NCBI GenBank assembly: GCA_015680685.1
Contig: MNCI01009240.1
Location: forward strand, 21,200-42,983
DNA length: 21,784 nt
Origin: Gnetum montanum
Lineage: Eukaryota; Streptophyta; Gnetopsida; Gnetales; Gnetaceae
Direction: 5' to 3'
This document shows positions 8,601 through 17,571 of the stretch, piece by piece (the stretch's first letter is position 1; each line of letters opens with the position of its first letter). Made by a program: the position numbers and the translations under genes. The notes beneath the pieces were generated by a model. That model was not told the origin of the DNA. It did not search any database and saw only the letters and a program-made list of their open reading frames with translations.

Positions 8601-11450
8601 CCGGTTACAAAAGAAAATGCTGGCGCTCTTTATCATCAACAATTGTCCCGCCAGGCATGTCTTTTATAGTTTTGTCATTGCTTGTTATTCTGAGATGTGT
8701 TCCTTTTGGCATTTTAGTATTCTAGATTCTTATGGAGCACTTTTAGGTATTGTAATTAAGAGTTACTGTAGATCATAGTGGATATGTATTCTTGGATTCT
8801 AAAATAGGGTTAAATTATTATTCATATGGTTTTTCTGATGACATTGGAATGGATTTAATACTAAAGGTGGATACAAACATAGTTGGTTGGCCCATAATAT
8901 TATAATTACCATTAGTAGAATTGTTTTGATTTTCATAGTAAGCTAGTAGGATAAGTTAAATCATTGTGTTCATATAGTGTTTAATAAAAATGTGCCACGT
9001 CATATCTCCACCTTAATTCTCAGCAAAATTATGTGAATCATCATTGCCTTTACTTATCCCCATTTTGTTTGGGCACGGGTAAGATGATGATGATGATTGC
9101 CTTTAGTTATGTGCTATGTGCAGGTCTACTGCATCTCCTTTTAATTCTTTGTTGTTGGTGTTTTGTTTTTTTTCCCCTCATGTTATTTCCAACTTATAAA
9201 GCTATTGTATTCACATTCCTCAATTCATAGATCAAATGAACACTTTTTTACAAACAATTTTGCTATAAGAAAAAAGAAAAATTATTTATTTAAGTAATTT
9301 GACAACTAACTAAAATGTTGATTTACAACATGCTTATGCAATATATATCAATTTAGTTTTCTCGTATATAAAGAAGTTGCAATAGTTTTATTCTTGAATT
9401 GTTTGATAGACAATCAATTACTGGAAAGAAGAGGAGATAGAACCTTTTGTGGAACCTCTCTTGGTTGCTGAAATTAAATTGGGAGTGTCCTACATAGGAA
9501 TTCCAAATAACTTGTATATTTATATTTTTCTTTCAAGTCCTTCCAGGTAGCTTTAAAGTTTTTTGAGAAGAAAAGATGTTCTGTCAAATATAACAAACCA
9601 GTTTGTATAAAACAAAAATTTAAAGGCAAGTTTTATCATTGAAGTAGGCTATGGTAAAAATGATGAAAAAGAAGTAAAAGCATTTGATTGAAGTGTTTAC
9701 TTGGGAAGTTCAGTTAAATGAGAATTGATAAGTTGTAGTTTTTGTGAGTCCTACTGGTATCTAGTTCAATCCCAATAAGTAATCCTGAAATATAAAGAAA
9801 TTCTGTATTTAAAAATAAGGGTGAAGATAAAGAAGAACAAGAACAGAAAAAAAAAAAAAAAAACTTCAAAAGCCTTCTACTTAAGACCATTCAATTGAAT
9901 GTAATGTTTTAATTTCGAAGCAAGTTAAGTCTCACCATACTTAAAATCAAAAAACCCGTAATGTTTTCTTGACCAAAATTGTTGAGCTTATACTGGTGAT
10001 GCCATGATGGTTTAGGCAAAGAGGTTTATATTGGTGTTAATTTCAATCCGTAGACTTGGAAAGCATGTTATTGCCATCATGTATTGGGTTCAAATCTTGC
10101 TTATACCTTTTGAGAGCATAGTAGAGGGGCATCTCCATTTTTTACTGTACCTTACGTAATTGGAGATTTGAGGATTTTCTTACTTAATTTGCATTACAAG
10201 GATATAGTATATTGTCTATGGAATGTGAAGTTCAAATCCTAATGAAAAATGTATTTCAAAAGCTGTTCCTTCTATGGTAATCATGGATCATAATATTGCA
10301 TTTTCCTAAACACATGGATAGGTTGTGACTGATTACTAGGAGTTGGCTTTGAAGGCATTTGCATATTGTTAATGCTTTTTGTTGTGCAGTTGGCAGATTT
10401 TGTTAGGATACCACTGGAAAGATCTGGAGGAATGATTTCAGTTATTGATATTTACTGTATGTTTAATCGTGCTCGAGGAACAGGTCCCTCTACATTTCTT
10501 TTTGTTTGTTGTATTGTGTTTCTTTTTTTTAAAGCTTTTTCTTAGGATACGGCAACCCAACTTTCTTTGTCCTTTTTTTTTTTTTTTTGAAATTTCCTTT
10601 TTTGGCAGAGCTAATTTCACCAGAGGATTTGTTGCAAGCTTGTGCCATCTGGGAGAAAATAGATGTGTAAGTGATCTCGTCTCTTTCTCTCGTCAAATTG
10701 TAAGATCTAAAGATTACTGCATAAACGTTAAAAGGATAGTGTGTGTATATTAATAACAAAAGAAAAAAAAAACATATTCATTTTTTTCTATGTTAGATTT
10801 CTTCACTAACAAGCAATGTTTCTTATAGGCCTGTACTATTTAGACAGTTTGATAGTGGAGTTAAGGTTATCCAGGCAAAATCACAGAGTGATGATGAGGT
10901 TAGTTGTGTTTATACTCAGTTCTTTGGTTGAAAGAGTAAATGGAGCTTGGGTGTTGTCAAAGTTAAAATGCAGTGATGATAGTATCTGGTATTCTGATCA
11001 ATGTAGTTTGCTATAACTTTTTTTATTATCCTCTCTGAAAAATATTATGCTATTATTTTTAGATATAAAAATTTTAACACCTTATTAAAATATTTAGGTC
11101 TTTGCAAGAATTAGAAATCTTGTTGAGGTCCCTGAAGTACTACAAGCAGGAGTTGGGGCTAGTGATGCAGCAAGGACTTTAGGTTTTGCTCCAGCACTTG
11201 CAAAGGAATATCTTCTTGCAGCAGAGATTAAAGGTTTCTGTCAGATTATTTTACATTCTTAATGAGTAGAATTCTTGAAAATGATCCTATTTTACTAACT
11301 TTATTTCAGTGTTTTTTTTGGGTGTTTCATTTTTCTCACACATGCAAATCTTGAGTTACAGGTATTTTGTGCCGAGATGATGGTCCAGATGGCCTTAGGT
11401 TTTACATTAATTTCTTCAGGGAAATAAACCCAAACAGTGTGTTTAAATAA
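5647..11450 (+). CDS. VPS36: ESCRT-II subunit VPS36 (seven coding exons, 440 aa)
   Basis: VPS36 is the ubiquitin- and lipid-binding subunit of ESCRT-II, which with VPS22 and VPS25 sorts ubiquitinated membrane proteins into multivesicular endosomes. Coding exons: 5647-6321, 8454-8654, 10390-10483, 10609-10666, 10829-10898, 11098-11233, 11362-11450. They join in frame to 441 codons including TAA. Residues about 15-165 form the N-terminal GLUE domain ([40 protein letters not shown]). A variable Gln/Ser-rich linker with five CAG codons (residues 167-171) follows. From about 197 comes the EAP30 winged-helix region ([78 protein letters not shown]). The start has A at -3 and G at +4. No NZF finger interrupts GLUE, as in other plant homologues. 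The last residues (NPNSVFK) seem short against the family, so the 3' end is the least certain part. Confidence 0.93.
7691..7750 (+). repeat. Perfect 30-bp tandem duplication in intron 1
   Basis: Positions 7691-7720 and 7721-7750 are identical copies of a 30-bp unit beginning GATGCTTCTAACTG. Being perfect, it is probably recent and may be variable between individuals. Confidence 0.97.
7945..8365 (-). mobile_element. Antisense RTE-type LINE fragment in intron 1
   Basis: Read on the minus strand from 8365, the sequence gives RYLGSLV, then [20 protein letters not shown], and further on APIDEK-like and [14 protein letters not shown] segments. These match in order the C-terminal part of the reverse transcriptase ORF of RTE-clade LINEs (family consensus features YLGS, an AGW-x-KWR-like stretch, a VLC/IP stretch, GVAPI and RKG). 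Several stops and frameshifts are present, so it is a dead 3' fragment. It lies inverted relative to VPS36 and is removed with the intron. The clade assignment comes from recalled family motifs, not a search. Confidence 0.75.
8655..10389 (+). other. VPS36 intron 2, GC-AG type
   Basis: This 1735-bp phase-0 intron joins ...LSRQ to LADFV.... The donor is CAG followed by GCATGT, so the intron begins with GC instead of GT; the nearby GT at 8658 would shift the frame by four bases. The acceptor is TTGTGCAG. The exon-side CAG matches the strong exon consensus that GC donors usually need. Inside lie a run of 17 A (9847-9863) and no recognised genes. Confidence 0.85.
10484..11361 (+). other. VPS36 introns 3 to 6
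   Basis: Four short introns separate exons 3 to 7: 10484-10608 (125 bp, phase 1), 10667-10828 (162 bp, phase 2), 10899-11097 (199 bp, phase 0) and 11234-11361 (128 bp, phase 1). All have GT donors and AG acceptors. Intron 3 has a run of 16 T (10573-10588) as its pyrimidine tract. The interval given spans the three exons between them. Each junction was placed by keeping the EAP30-domain reading frame continuous. Confidence 0.88.
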
Positions 11451-11723
11451 TGGTAAATACTTGATTGTTGCAACTTTGTCAAATTTACAAAAGCTTAGAC
11501 ATGGTCATTTGGTTGGAAGGGGCAATACAGCCTTCACAGGAACCTGCTACATTATGACAATATGAATTTTGGGTATTCTAGTTGTAAATAGCAAATCTTT
11601 CCGTCAACATTGAAGCTGTTTGCAGATGAAGCCGGAAGTTTAAAATGTCCATTGTTCACAAAACAAAAAACGATCAATAATTCCAGTGAATCTGACAAAG
11701 CAGAAAATTTGAATACCGGTGAG
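11451..11723 (+). other. VPS36 3' flank
   Basis: This should hold the 3' untranslated region, but no AATAAA was seen close to the stop; the first clear one is at 11905-11910 inside the repeat array. From 11610 an open frame of 70 codons runs into the first repeat copy (MKLFADEAGSLKCPLF...). It has no recognised family, and it is preceded by TTTGCAG, which could act as a splice acceptor. Confidence 0.45.
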
Positions 11724-12790
11724 GGTTCAAGTTCTACTCTGTTACATAGTGGAAATTTGGTTGCCCTGGATTTATGGATGGCAAGCTCAATTATATTGGG
11801 TGTTTTATGCCATTTGTTTTAGTTTTTTTTTGCATTTGGAAATACCATTCAATTGAAAATTGTGTTTCTTACAGAATATTTGAAACTGCAAATGTTGATT
11901 TACTAATAAAATATGATCTGATTCAGACATTGTTTTTGAAGAAACATAATCATGCTATTCAATTCCTGTTGCTATGAATGCTGTTGTGGTGTACTTAAGG
12001 GTTCAAGTTCTGTTCTTTAACACAGTGGAAATTTGGTTGCTCTGGATTTACAGATGGCAAGCTTAATTCTATTCAGTGTTTTTTGTCATTTGTATTAGTT
12101 TAATTTGCATTTGAAAATACGATTCCATTGAATTTTTTTTTCTGGCAAATGTTGATTTACTAAGATAATATAATCTGACATTTTTTAAAGAAATATAATC
12201 AATGCTATTCAATCCCTGTTTTCATCATGCTGTTGTTACGGACTTAAGGGTTCAAGTTCTGTTCTGTAACTCAGTGGAAATTTGGTTGCCCTGAATTTAT
12301 GGATGGCAAGTTCAAATCTATTTGGTGTTTCATGCCATTTGCATTAGTTTTTTTGCATTTGAAAATACCATTGGATTAAAAATTTTGTTTCTTGCAGAGT
12401 ATTTGAAACTGCAAATGTTGATTTACTAATGTAATATAATCTGACGTAGACATTCTTTTAAAGAAATATAATCATGCTATTCAATCCTTGTTTCCATGAA
12501 TGCTGTTGTTGTGGACTTAAGGGTTCAAGTTCTATTCTGTTACACTGGAAATTTGGTTGCCCTGGATTCATGGATGGTAAGCTCAATTCTATTGGTGTTT
12601 CATGCCATTTATATCATTTTTTGTGCATTTGAAAATACCATTAGATTAAAAATTTTGTTTCTTAAAGAGTATTTGAAACTGCAAAAGTTGATCAACTAAT
12701 ATAATATAATCCCAGTTATACATTCTTTTAAAGAAATATAATCCTACTATTCAATTCCTATTGCCATAAATGTTGTTGTCATGCACTTAA
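11724..12790 (+). repeat. Tandem array, about four copies of a 250-276-bp unit
   Basis: The marker GGTTCAAGTTCT and the following GGAAATTTGGTTGC recur at 11724, 12000, 12249 and 12522, all in the same orientation, giving periods of 276, 249 and 273 bp; the last copy fades near 12790. Each copy carries a GGATGG-CAAGCTCAA-like block, a CATTTGAAAATACCATT-like block and ends with an AATCATGCTATTCAAT-like block. The second copy lacks about 25-30 bp around TTGTTTCTTGCAGAGTATTTG, which explains its shorter length. Copies differ by scattered substitutions, so the array is not recent. It does not resemble a transposon I know. Confidence 0.85.
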
Positions 12791-13140
12791 AAGAAACTAT
12801 TAATTACTTAATTACTTTTAAGATTTGCATGCACTAGAGTAATTGAAATTGAAAGCTACATTTTTTTTGGTTCAAAAGGAAAAAAAATTAATAGATTAGT
12901 TCTTTTTGATGATCATTTAAAGAGCCATAATCATATTTGATCTTTCACATAGAAATACAAGTTGGAAAGTTTGATCTCTAATGTGCAAATTGGGATAGAC
13001 ATGTAACATAGCTTGGACTGCTAGAAAGGCCTTATCAATTTGGTTTCTTAGTTTTACCATGGGCTTTGTCAAGGTAAAATTTAAAAATTGCATATTGCTG
13101 TAAAAGATATATGTCAATCACATCACATGAGTAAATAATT
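12791..13140. other. Unassigned spacer
   Basis: AT-rich sequence between the tandem array and the SINE. No gene, RNA or repeat was recognised; short open frames on both strands look like chance. Confidence 0.5.
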
Positions 13141-13413
13141 AGGTGTTAGCCTAGTGGTAAGACTCTTGATGTTCAAGGTCCAAGTCAAGGTTCGATTTTG
13201 AAAGTTCTAAGAAATTGAGATACAAATTCCTTAGTATCAAAGAAATCCCTTCACCTTAAGGAGAATGACCTCCACCTCACCATGAAGAAGTGCTAACTTG
13301 ATAGTAAAAGCCTTAGGCATAATACAAATGGCAAGATGACATAGGGCTAAACCCTACATAATCCATATATTCATAAATTAGAAAAAAAAAAAACAAAAAA
13401 CAAAAAAGAAAAC
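13141..13413 (+). mobile_element. tRNA-derived SINE
   Basis: The left part has both internal RNA polymerase III promoter boxes at tRNA-like spacing: an A box TAGCCTAGTGG at 13147-13157 and a B box GGTTCGATTTT at 13189-13199, the latter with its final CC decayed to TT. About 180 bp unrelated to tRNA follows, and the element ends in an A-rich tail with interspersed C (13381-13413). This is the standard build of a plant SINE. No clear target-site duplication was found, and no intact tRNA can be folded, so a tRNA gene is unlikely. Confidence 0.75.
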
Positions 13414-13449
13414 AATATTTGATACAATGCTAGAATGTTAATACATAAA

Positions 13450-13454
13450 TAGCT
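13450..13454. repeat. Target-site duplication, left copy
   Basis: TAGCT lies directly before the 5' LTR and again at 17567-17571 directly after the 3' LTR. Five bases is the usual duplication length for Gypsy-type integrases, which supports the element boundaries. Confidence 0.7.
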
Positions 13455-14313
13455 TGATGTACGGGCACCTCTTTCGATCCTCTTGCTACCTTACATATAT
13501 GCTTTGTAGACTTTAGGCTTGAAGAAGACATCCTAAGAGGCTAAGAGACATCTTAGTTGAGACTTGAAGGTGATAGGAGACATCTTGAATTTAGAGGAGA
13601 CATCTCACTTGAAAGTGAGACTTCTCAGAGGAGATGTCTTGGATAAATAGTAGATGTCTTTTTTAAGAACTAGGTTGACACAAAGATATCTTCTAAAGGG
13701 TGGAGATGATTTGTATAGATGGAAAAACTTCTAAAAACACCCATCCCAATTTGGAAAATAGCAAGACCATGAAGGAAAAGGATAAAATTAGCGGAGGAGA
13801 AGGTGAGAAGACTTGGGAGACATCGGAAGATACTCGAGTTGAAGGAAGGTTTTTAAGTTTCTTGTCTTCCAGTTATCTCTGTAAATATGAATGTAATTCA
13901 CCATTGTTGATATAGAGACACAACACTCACACCAAGAGCAAGAGAGAGAGCTCTCAAGGGAGGAGAGCTTATATAGGAAGAGATCTTGTGCAAAGAAATT
14001 GAGTGAGAGGCAAGGGAGAGCACTTGAGAGAGGTTGAAAGAATCTCTTATAAGTGTCTTGTCTTGGGCTTGGGCTCCATGATGAGTAATTAAGGATTGAG
14101 AGAGGATAAGTATGTAATTTAATATTCTTGGAAAAGTGGTGAGTTGAGCTTGGCTCCTCATCTTGATGTATTTTCTCTATATTTTGAGATTTTTTTTAAT
14201 ATAAGGAAGATTTTCTCTATGTCATTTTGTTGTTCCTATTTTCAAAGTTAGATTTGCTTGAAAGTTCTAGATTGGGTTCTACTGGGGTATATTGAGGTGC
14301 CACCACTACACCA
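13455..14313 (+). repeat. 5' LTR
   Basis: It begins TGATGTACGGGC and ends CCACTACACCA, aligning over its whole length with 16689-17566. A TATATA at 13970-13975 is a candidate LTR TATA box, but the 3' LTR has TGTGTA there. Compared with the 3' LTR it lacks 54 bp between 13605 and 13632, and it has about 36 bp near 13990-14030 that the 3' LTR lacks. It carries seven AGACATCT/AGATGTCT-type octamers between 13526 and 13691. Confidence 0.87.
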
Positions 14314-14315
14314 GA

Positions 14316-14329
14316 TTAGTATTAGAGTG
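14316..14329 (+). other. Primer-binding site, decayed (initiator Met tRNA type)
   Basis: Two bases after the 5' LTR, 14317-14328 reads TAGTATTAGAGT. The usual plant initiator-methionine tRNA primer site is TGGTATCAGAGC; nine of twelve bases agree and all three differences are G-to-A or C-to-T transitions. Confidence 0.65.
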
Positions 14330-14407
14330 AAGGTTTAGAGGAATCCACACATCTATATTTGGTGTGGAGGGATCCACACTTATATTGGATCAAGATTTCC
14401 TTTTGGT

Positions 14408-15767
14408 ATGGCTTCTAAGAAGAAGACTAATCAAGACCTTGAATAAGAGCTTAAAGAGCTCAAAGACTTCTTCAAGGCTTTTATGGTTGAAATGCAAGAA
14501 GTTCTTTGCAACATAAGGACCATCAAATACTAAGATTTTGAAGAAACTTCAAGAAGAAGTGAAGAGAATATTGAAGATGAAAATCCTTTTGCACCTTTGC
14601 AAGAAACAAGAGGAAGAAATGAACAATGAATTCAAAGGACAGAAGGGACTAGAGTTCAAAGATATGAGCAAAGGTTTCCTTTTAATAATGAGGAAAATAA
14701 TGATGAAAGGTTTGTAAAGATGTTAAGAAGTGCTTTTAGAGTTTCTCATGTGAACATTCCCATCTTTAAAGGTGTTGAAGATACAAATTTCTTTCTTTCT
14801 TTCTTAGCTTAGAATGATGAAAGGGTATTTTCTTATTGAAAAAATTTCTAGTGAGAAGATGATTCATGTTGTTGAGAGAAAAATTAAAGGATTGGCAGCT
14901 AAATGGTGGGACAAGGAATGTATTAAATACCTTGAAGAACATGGAAGACCTATTGAGAGTTAACAACTCATGGAATTCATGCTAAAGCAAAAGTTTGAGA
15001 AGACATCCTTCTATCATGAAGCCATCAAGAAGTGAAAATTTATTAGACAAGAAGATCAAGAGGTAAAAGATTTTTATGTTGAATTTTGGAAAGCTTTGGA
15101 AATAGCTAATGTTCATTGGGTTGAGTATGAGAAAACTTCTAACTTCATTAGTGGATTAAGGGTGCAATATCAGCACGAATTAGCATTCTATGAGCTTGGT
15201 ATTCTTCATGAAGCATATGATCTTCATCTCAAAGCTAAAATGAAAATCACAAGGTTTGGCTTAAATAAGAACAAAGATCATAAAAAAAGAGATAAGAAAG
15301 GCACATATCACAAGTCAAGGAAATCTTCAAAGGAGTATGGTAAAGATGAAGCAAAGAAGAAGGAAAGGGAATATACTTCTCCTAGGAGGGGAAGAATAAG
15401 GGAACGATCTTCAAGAGGTAAAGATCATGATAAAGATATATGTTATAATTATGGTGAATTAGGTCATAAACAATGGGAATGCAAAAAGATAAAGAAAAAT
15501 GACTTTGAGGATAAGGAAATTCAAACTATGCAAGAGGATGAACTTGAATCTTCAAAGAAGGTATGTGAGCATGAGCCTTTCCATATTTCTAAACAAAGTG
15601 AATTGAATAATTGTACTTTTGTTGGAGATGTTAGTGCCCATGAGGAGGTTATAAGGAAGAGTCTATTTAGGACTCAATGTGATGTTAAGGGATATTCATT
15701 AAGTGTGTTCATTGATAGTGGAGCACAAGAAAATGTGATTTCTTCCAAGGCGGTAAAGTCATTATAA
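14408..15767 (+). pseudogene. Gypsy gag-protease, broken
   Basis: The Gag frame opens with ATG at 14408 (MASKKKTNQDLE) and hits a stop at 14444. Gag motifs continue across stops and shifts: VNIPIFKGVED (about 14753), then GLAAKWWDKE (about 14890), KFEKTSFYHEA and VKDFYVEFWKALEIA (about 15065). From 15096 to 15767 the frame is open for 223 codons. It holds a Lys/Arg-rich stretch and a zinc knuckle at 15441-15482 whose second Cys is Tyr (TAT at 15450-15452), then an aspartic-protease site FIDSGAQENVIS with the catalytic Asp at 15714-15716. Gag would build the particle and the protease would mature it; this copy can do neither as a whole. Confidence 0.85.
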
Positions 15768-16224
15768 TTAGCTACAATTGCTCATCCTAATCCATACAAA
15801 GTGCATTGGTTCATGAAGAATAATTATAATCAAGTTAAGGAATAGTGTCTTATTGATTATTTCAATTCATGGTCAAATTCTTTGTGATGTATTACCTATT
15901 GGTTGTTCAAATCTCCTTTGGTAAACCATGGAATTACAATAATAAGGATATCTTTGATGGTAAAAATAATAGTTGGACTATAAGGTGAGACAATCATAAA
16001 TTTAGGTTGTTATTCACTATTGTTGATAATGAGGTTGGTAATTTGAATTCTTCACTGATTCTTCCTAGTTGTAAGAATATTGTAAGAATGAATGCTATTT
16101 GTGATGATGAAATTTTCTTTGATCCTGAAGATAATCCATTTGATATTAATGTTATTACAAATTGCATGGAATCTCATATAAATGAGAAGAAAGTTGATTT
16201 TCCTACTATTAAATCTTGGATGTT
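15768..16224 (+). pseudogene. Remnant of Gypsy pol just after protease
   Basis: Across two frames the sequence shows KVHWFMKNN, then CLIDY and LCDVLPIGCSNLLW-like stretches, which is the protease C-terminal half and linker found before reverse transcriptase in plant Gypsy elements. A frame open from 16007 gives NSSLILPSCKNIVRMNA and ends at the N at 16225. No reverse transcriptase motif follows. Confidence 0.6.
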
Positions 16225-16225
16225 N

Positions 16226-16354
16226 GTTTTCCCATCTATACAAGTCATTTCTAACCTTGGGAAGACATCTATATGTCAACCTAGCTTTTAGGAAAGATGT
16301 CTACTATTTTTCCAAGACATCTACTTTGGGACCTAGACATCTTTTTCTAGGCCA
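16226..16354 (-). repeat. 129-bp inverted copy of the 3' LTR, bounded by Ns
   Basis: The segment between the Ns at 16225 and 16355 is the exact reverse complement of 16890-17018 in the 3' LTR; I compared it base by base and saw no difference over 129 bp. It is out of place inside the internal region and inverted. Perfect identity, against heavily diverged LTRs, and the N at each edge point to an assembly patch rather than an old rearrangement. Confidence 0.93.
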
Positions 16355-16355
16355 N

Positions 16356-16688
16356 GCATAGGGTAAGGAGGCCTACTGCATGAATCAATGCTAACAATTA
16401 TTTTTCTGGATTCTTATATCACTTTTGTGTAGCTTTGAGTCATCATTGGAGTGTAAGGGAAGCATTCCTAGAAGATCCTCACATGAAGGAAGCATGGTGG
16501 AACATGAGGACAAGCCTCCATGAACAAGGAAAGCTCAAAACCAAAATCTTAGATGATACTCATTCTTATGCTTGAAACACATTAGTTTTGATTGTTGTGC
16601 TAAGTGTAATGGCCTTGAGTCTTGGGGGCATGGTGCCTTCCAACACATGCAAGTTCATGAAGCATGAAATTTTTAAGGATGGAATAGC
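16356..16688 (+). other. Gypsy 3' untranslated region and polypurine tract
   Basis: No coding motifs were recognised between the second N and the 3' LTR. A purine-rich run AAGGATGGAATAG at about 16675-16687 sits directly before the LTR and is the likely, decayed, plus-strand primer. Confidence 0.5.
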
Positions 16689-17566
16689 TAGTGTAGGGAC
16701 ATCTCTTCAGATCAGCTTGTTCTAGCTTACATGTATGTTTTGCAAGTTTTGGGCTTGAATAAGACATCTTGAAAGGCTAGGAGATGTCTTGGCTAAGACC
16801 TAGAGGTGATAGGAGACATCTTAAATTCAGAGGAGACATCTCAACTAAATGTGAGACTTCTTAGAGAAGACATCTCATGCAAGATGTCTTGGCCTAGAAA
16901 AAGATGTCTAGGTCCCAAAGTAGATGTCTTGGAAAAATAGTAGACATCTTTCCTAAAAGCTAGGTTGACATATAGATGTCTTCCCAAGGTTAGAAATGAC
17001 TTGTATAGATGGGAAAACTTCCAAAAATAGCTATCCCAATTTAGGAAATAGCCAAAACATGATGGAAAAGGATGAAAATAGTCGAGGAGAAGGTGAGAAG
17101 ACTTTGAAAACATCAAAAGAGACTCAAGTTGAGTTGAGACAAGGTTTCTACGTTTCTTGTCTTCTAGTTATCCATAAATATGAATGTAATTTACCTTTGT
17201 TGGTATTGAGACACAACATCTAGACCAAGATCAAGAGAGAAAGCTCTTGAGGAAGGAGAGCTTGTGTAAGAAGATTTTGAGATAGGTTGAGAGAATCTCT
17301 TATCAAATTCCTGTCTTGAGCTTGGACTCCATGGTAAACAATTAAGGATTGAGAGGGGACAAGTGTGGCCTCTATGATTCTTGGAAGAGTAGTAAGTTAA
17401 GCTTGGATCCTCATCTTGATGTATTTTATTCCATATTTTAGAGTTTTCTTAATATAAGGAAGATTTTCTCTATTTCATTATATTGCTCTTATTTTCTATG
17501 CTAGATCTATTTGGAAGTTGTGGATTGGGTCCTATTGGTATCTATTGAGGTGCCACCCCTTCATCA
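16689..17566 (+). repeat. 3' LTR
   Basis: It begins TAGTGTAGGGAC, where the 5' LTR has TGATGTACGGGC, and ends CCACCCCTTCATCA. It is followed at once by TAGCT, the right copy of the target-site duplication (17567-17571). Ten exact AGACATCT or AGATGTCT octamers lie between 16762 and 16981, many spaced exactly 20 bp apart. Confidence 0.87.
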
Positions 17567-17571
17567 TAGCT

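Larger units (their letters stand above)
13455..17566 (+). mobile_element. Ty3/Gypsy LTR retrotransposon, internally deleted
   Basis: Two direct LTRs, a primer site, gag, protease and a purine-rich tract occur in the order of an LTR retrotransposon, flanked by the 5-bp duplication TAGCT. The internal region is only about 2.4 kb: after protease there is no reverse transcriptase, RNase H or integrase. LTRs differ by many substitutions and indels, so the insertion is old. The Gypsy assignment rests on gag (AAKWWD-type retrotransposon Gag) and the DSGA protease. The loss of pol may be real or an assembly collapse, because two single Ns bound an odd segment just where pol should follow. Confidence 0.88.

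Noticed and set aside
10000-10110. Possible second SINE or tRNA-like unit with B-box-like GGTTCAAATCT near 10086
   Set aside because: The best A-box candidate (near 10010) is about 78 bp upstream, too far for a standard tRNA promoter, and there is no A-rich tail behind it.
10438-10759. Open frames on both strands around exons 3 and 4
   Set aside because: They run through T-rich introns and give poly-Phe or poly-Lys stretches; the spliced VPS36 frame explains the conserved parts.
13500-13700. CRISPR-like array, because of the regularly spaced octamers
   Set aside because: Repeats are only 8 bp, occur in both orientations, sit inside LTRs of a plant retrotransposon, and the sequence between them is shared by both LTRs.
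13898-14161. 87-codon minus-strand frame in the 5' LTR
   Set aside because: It lies wholly within the LTR, has no motif, and is not kept open in the 3' LTR.
16052-16291. Frames on both strands running through the N at 16225
   Set aside because: They continue into the inverted LTR patch, so their ends are an artefact of the join.
16226-17018. Foldback transposon or hairpin with 129-bp perfect arms
   Set aside because: One arm is part of an ordinary LTR aligned to its partner, the other is bounded exactly by Ns; an assembly cause is simpler.
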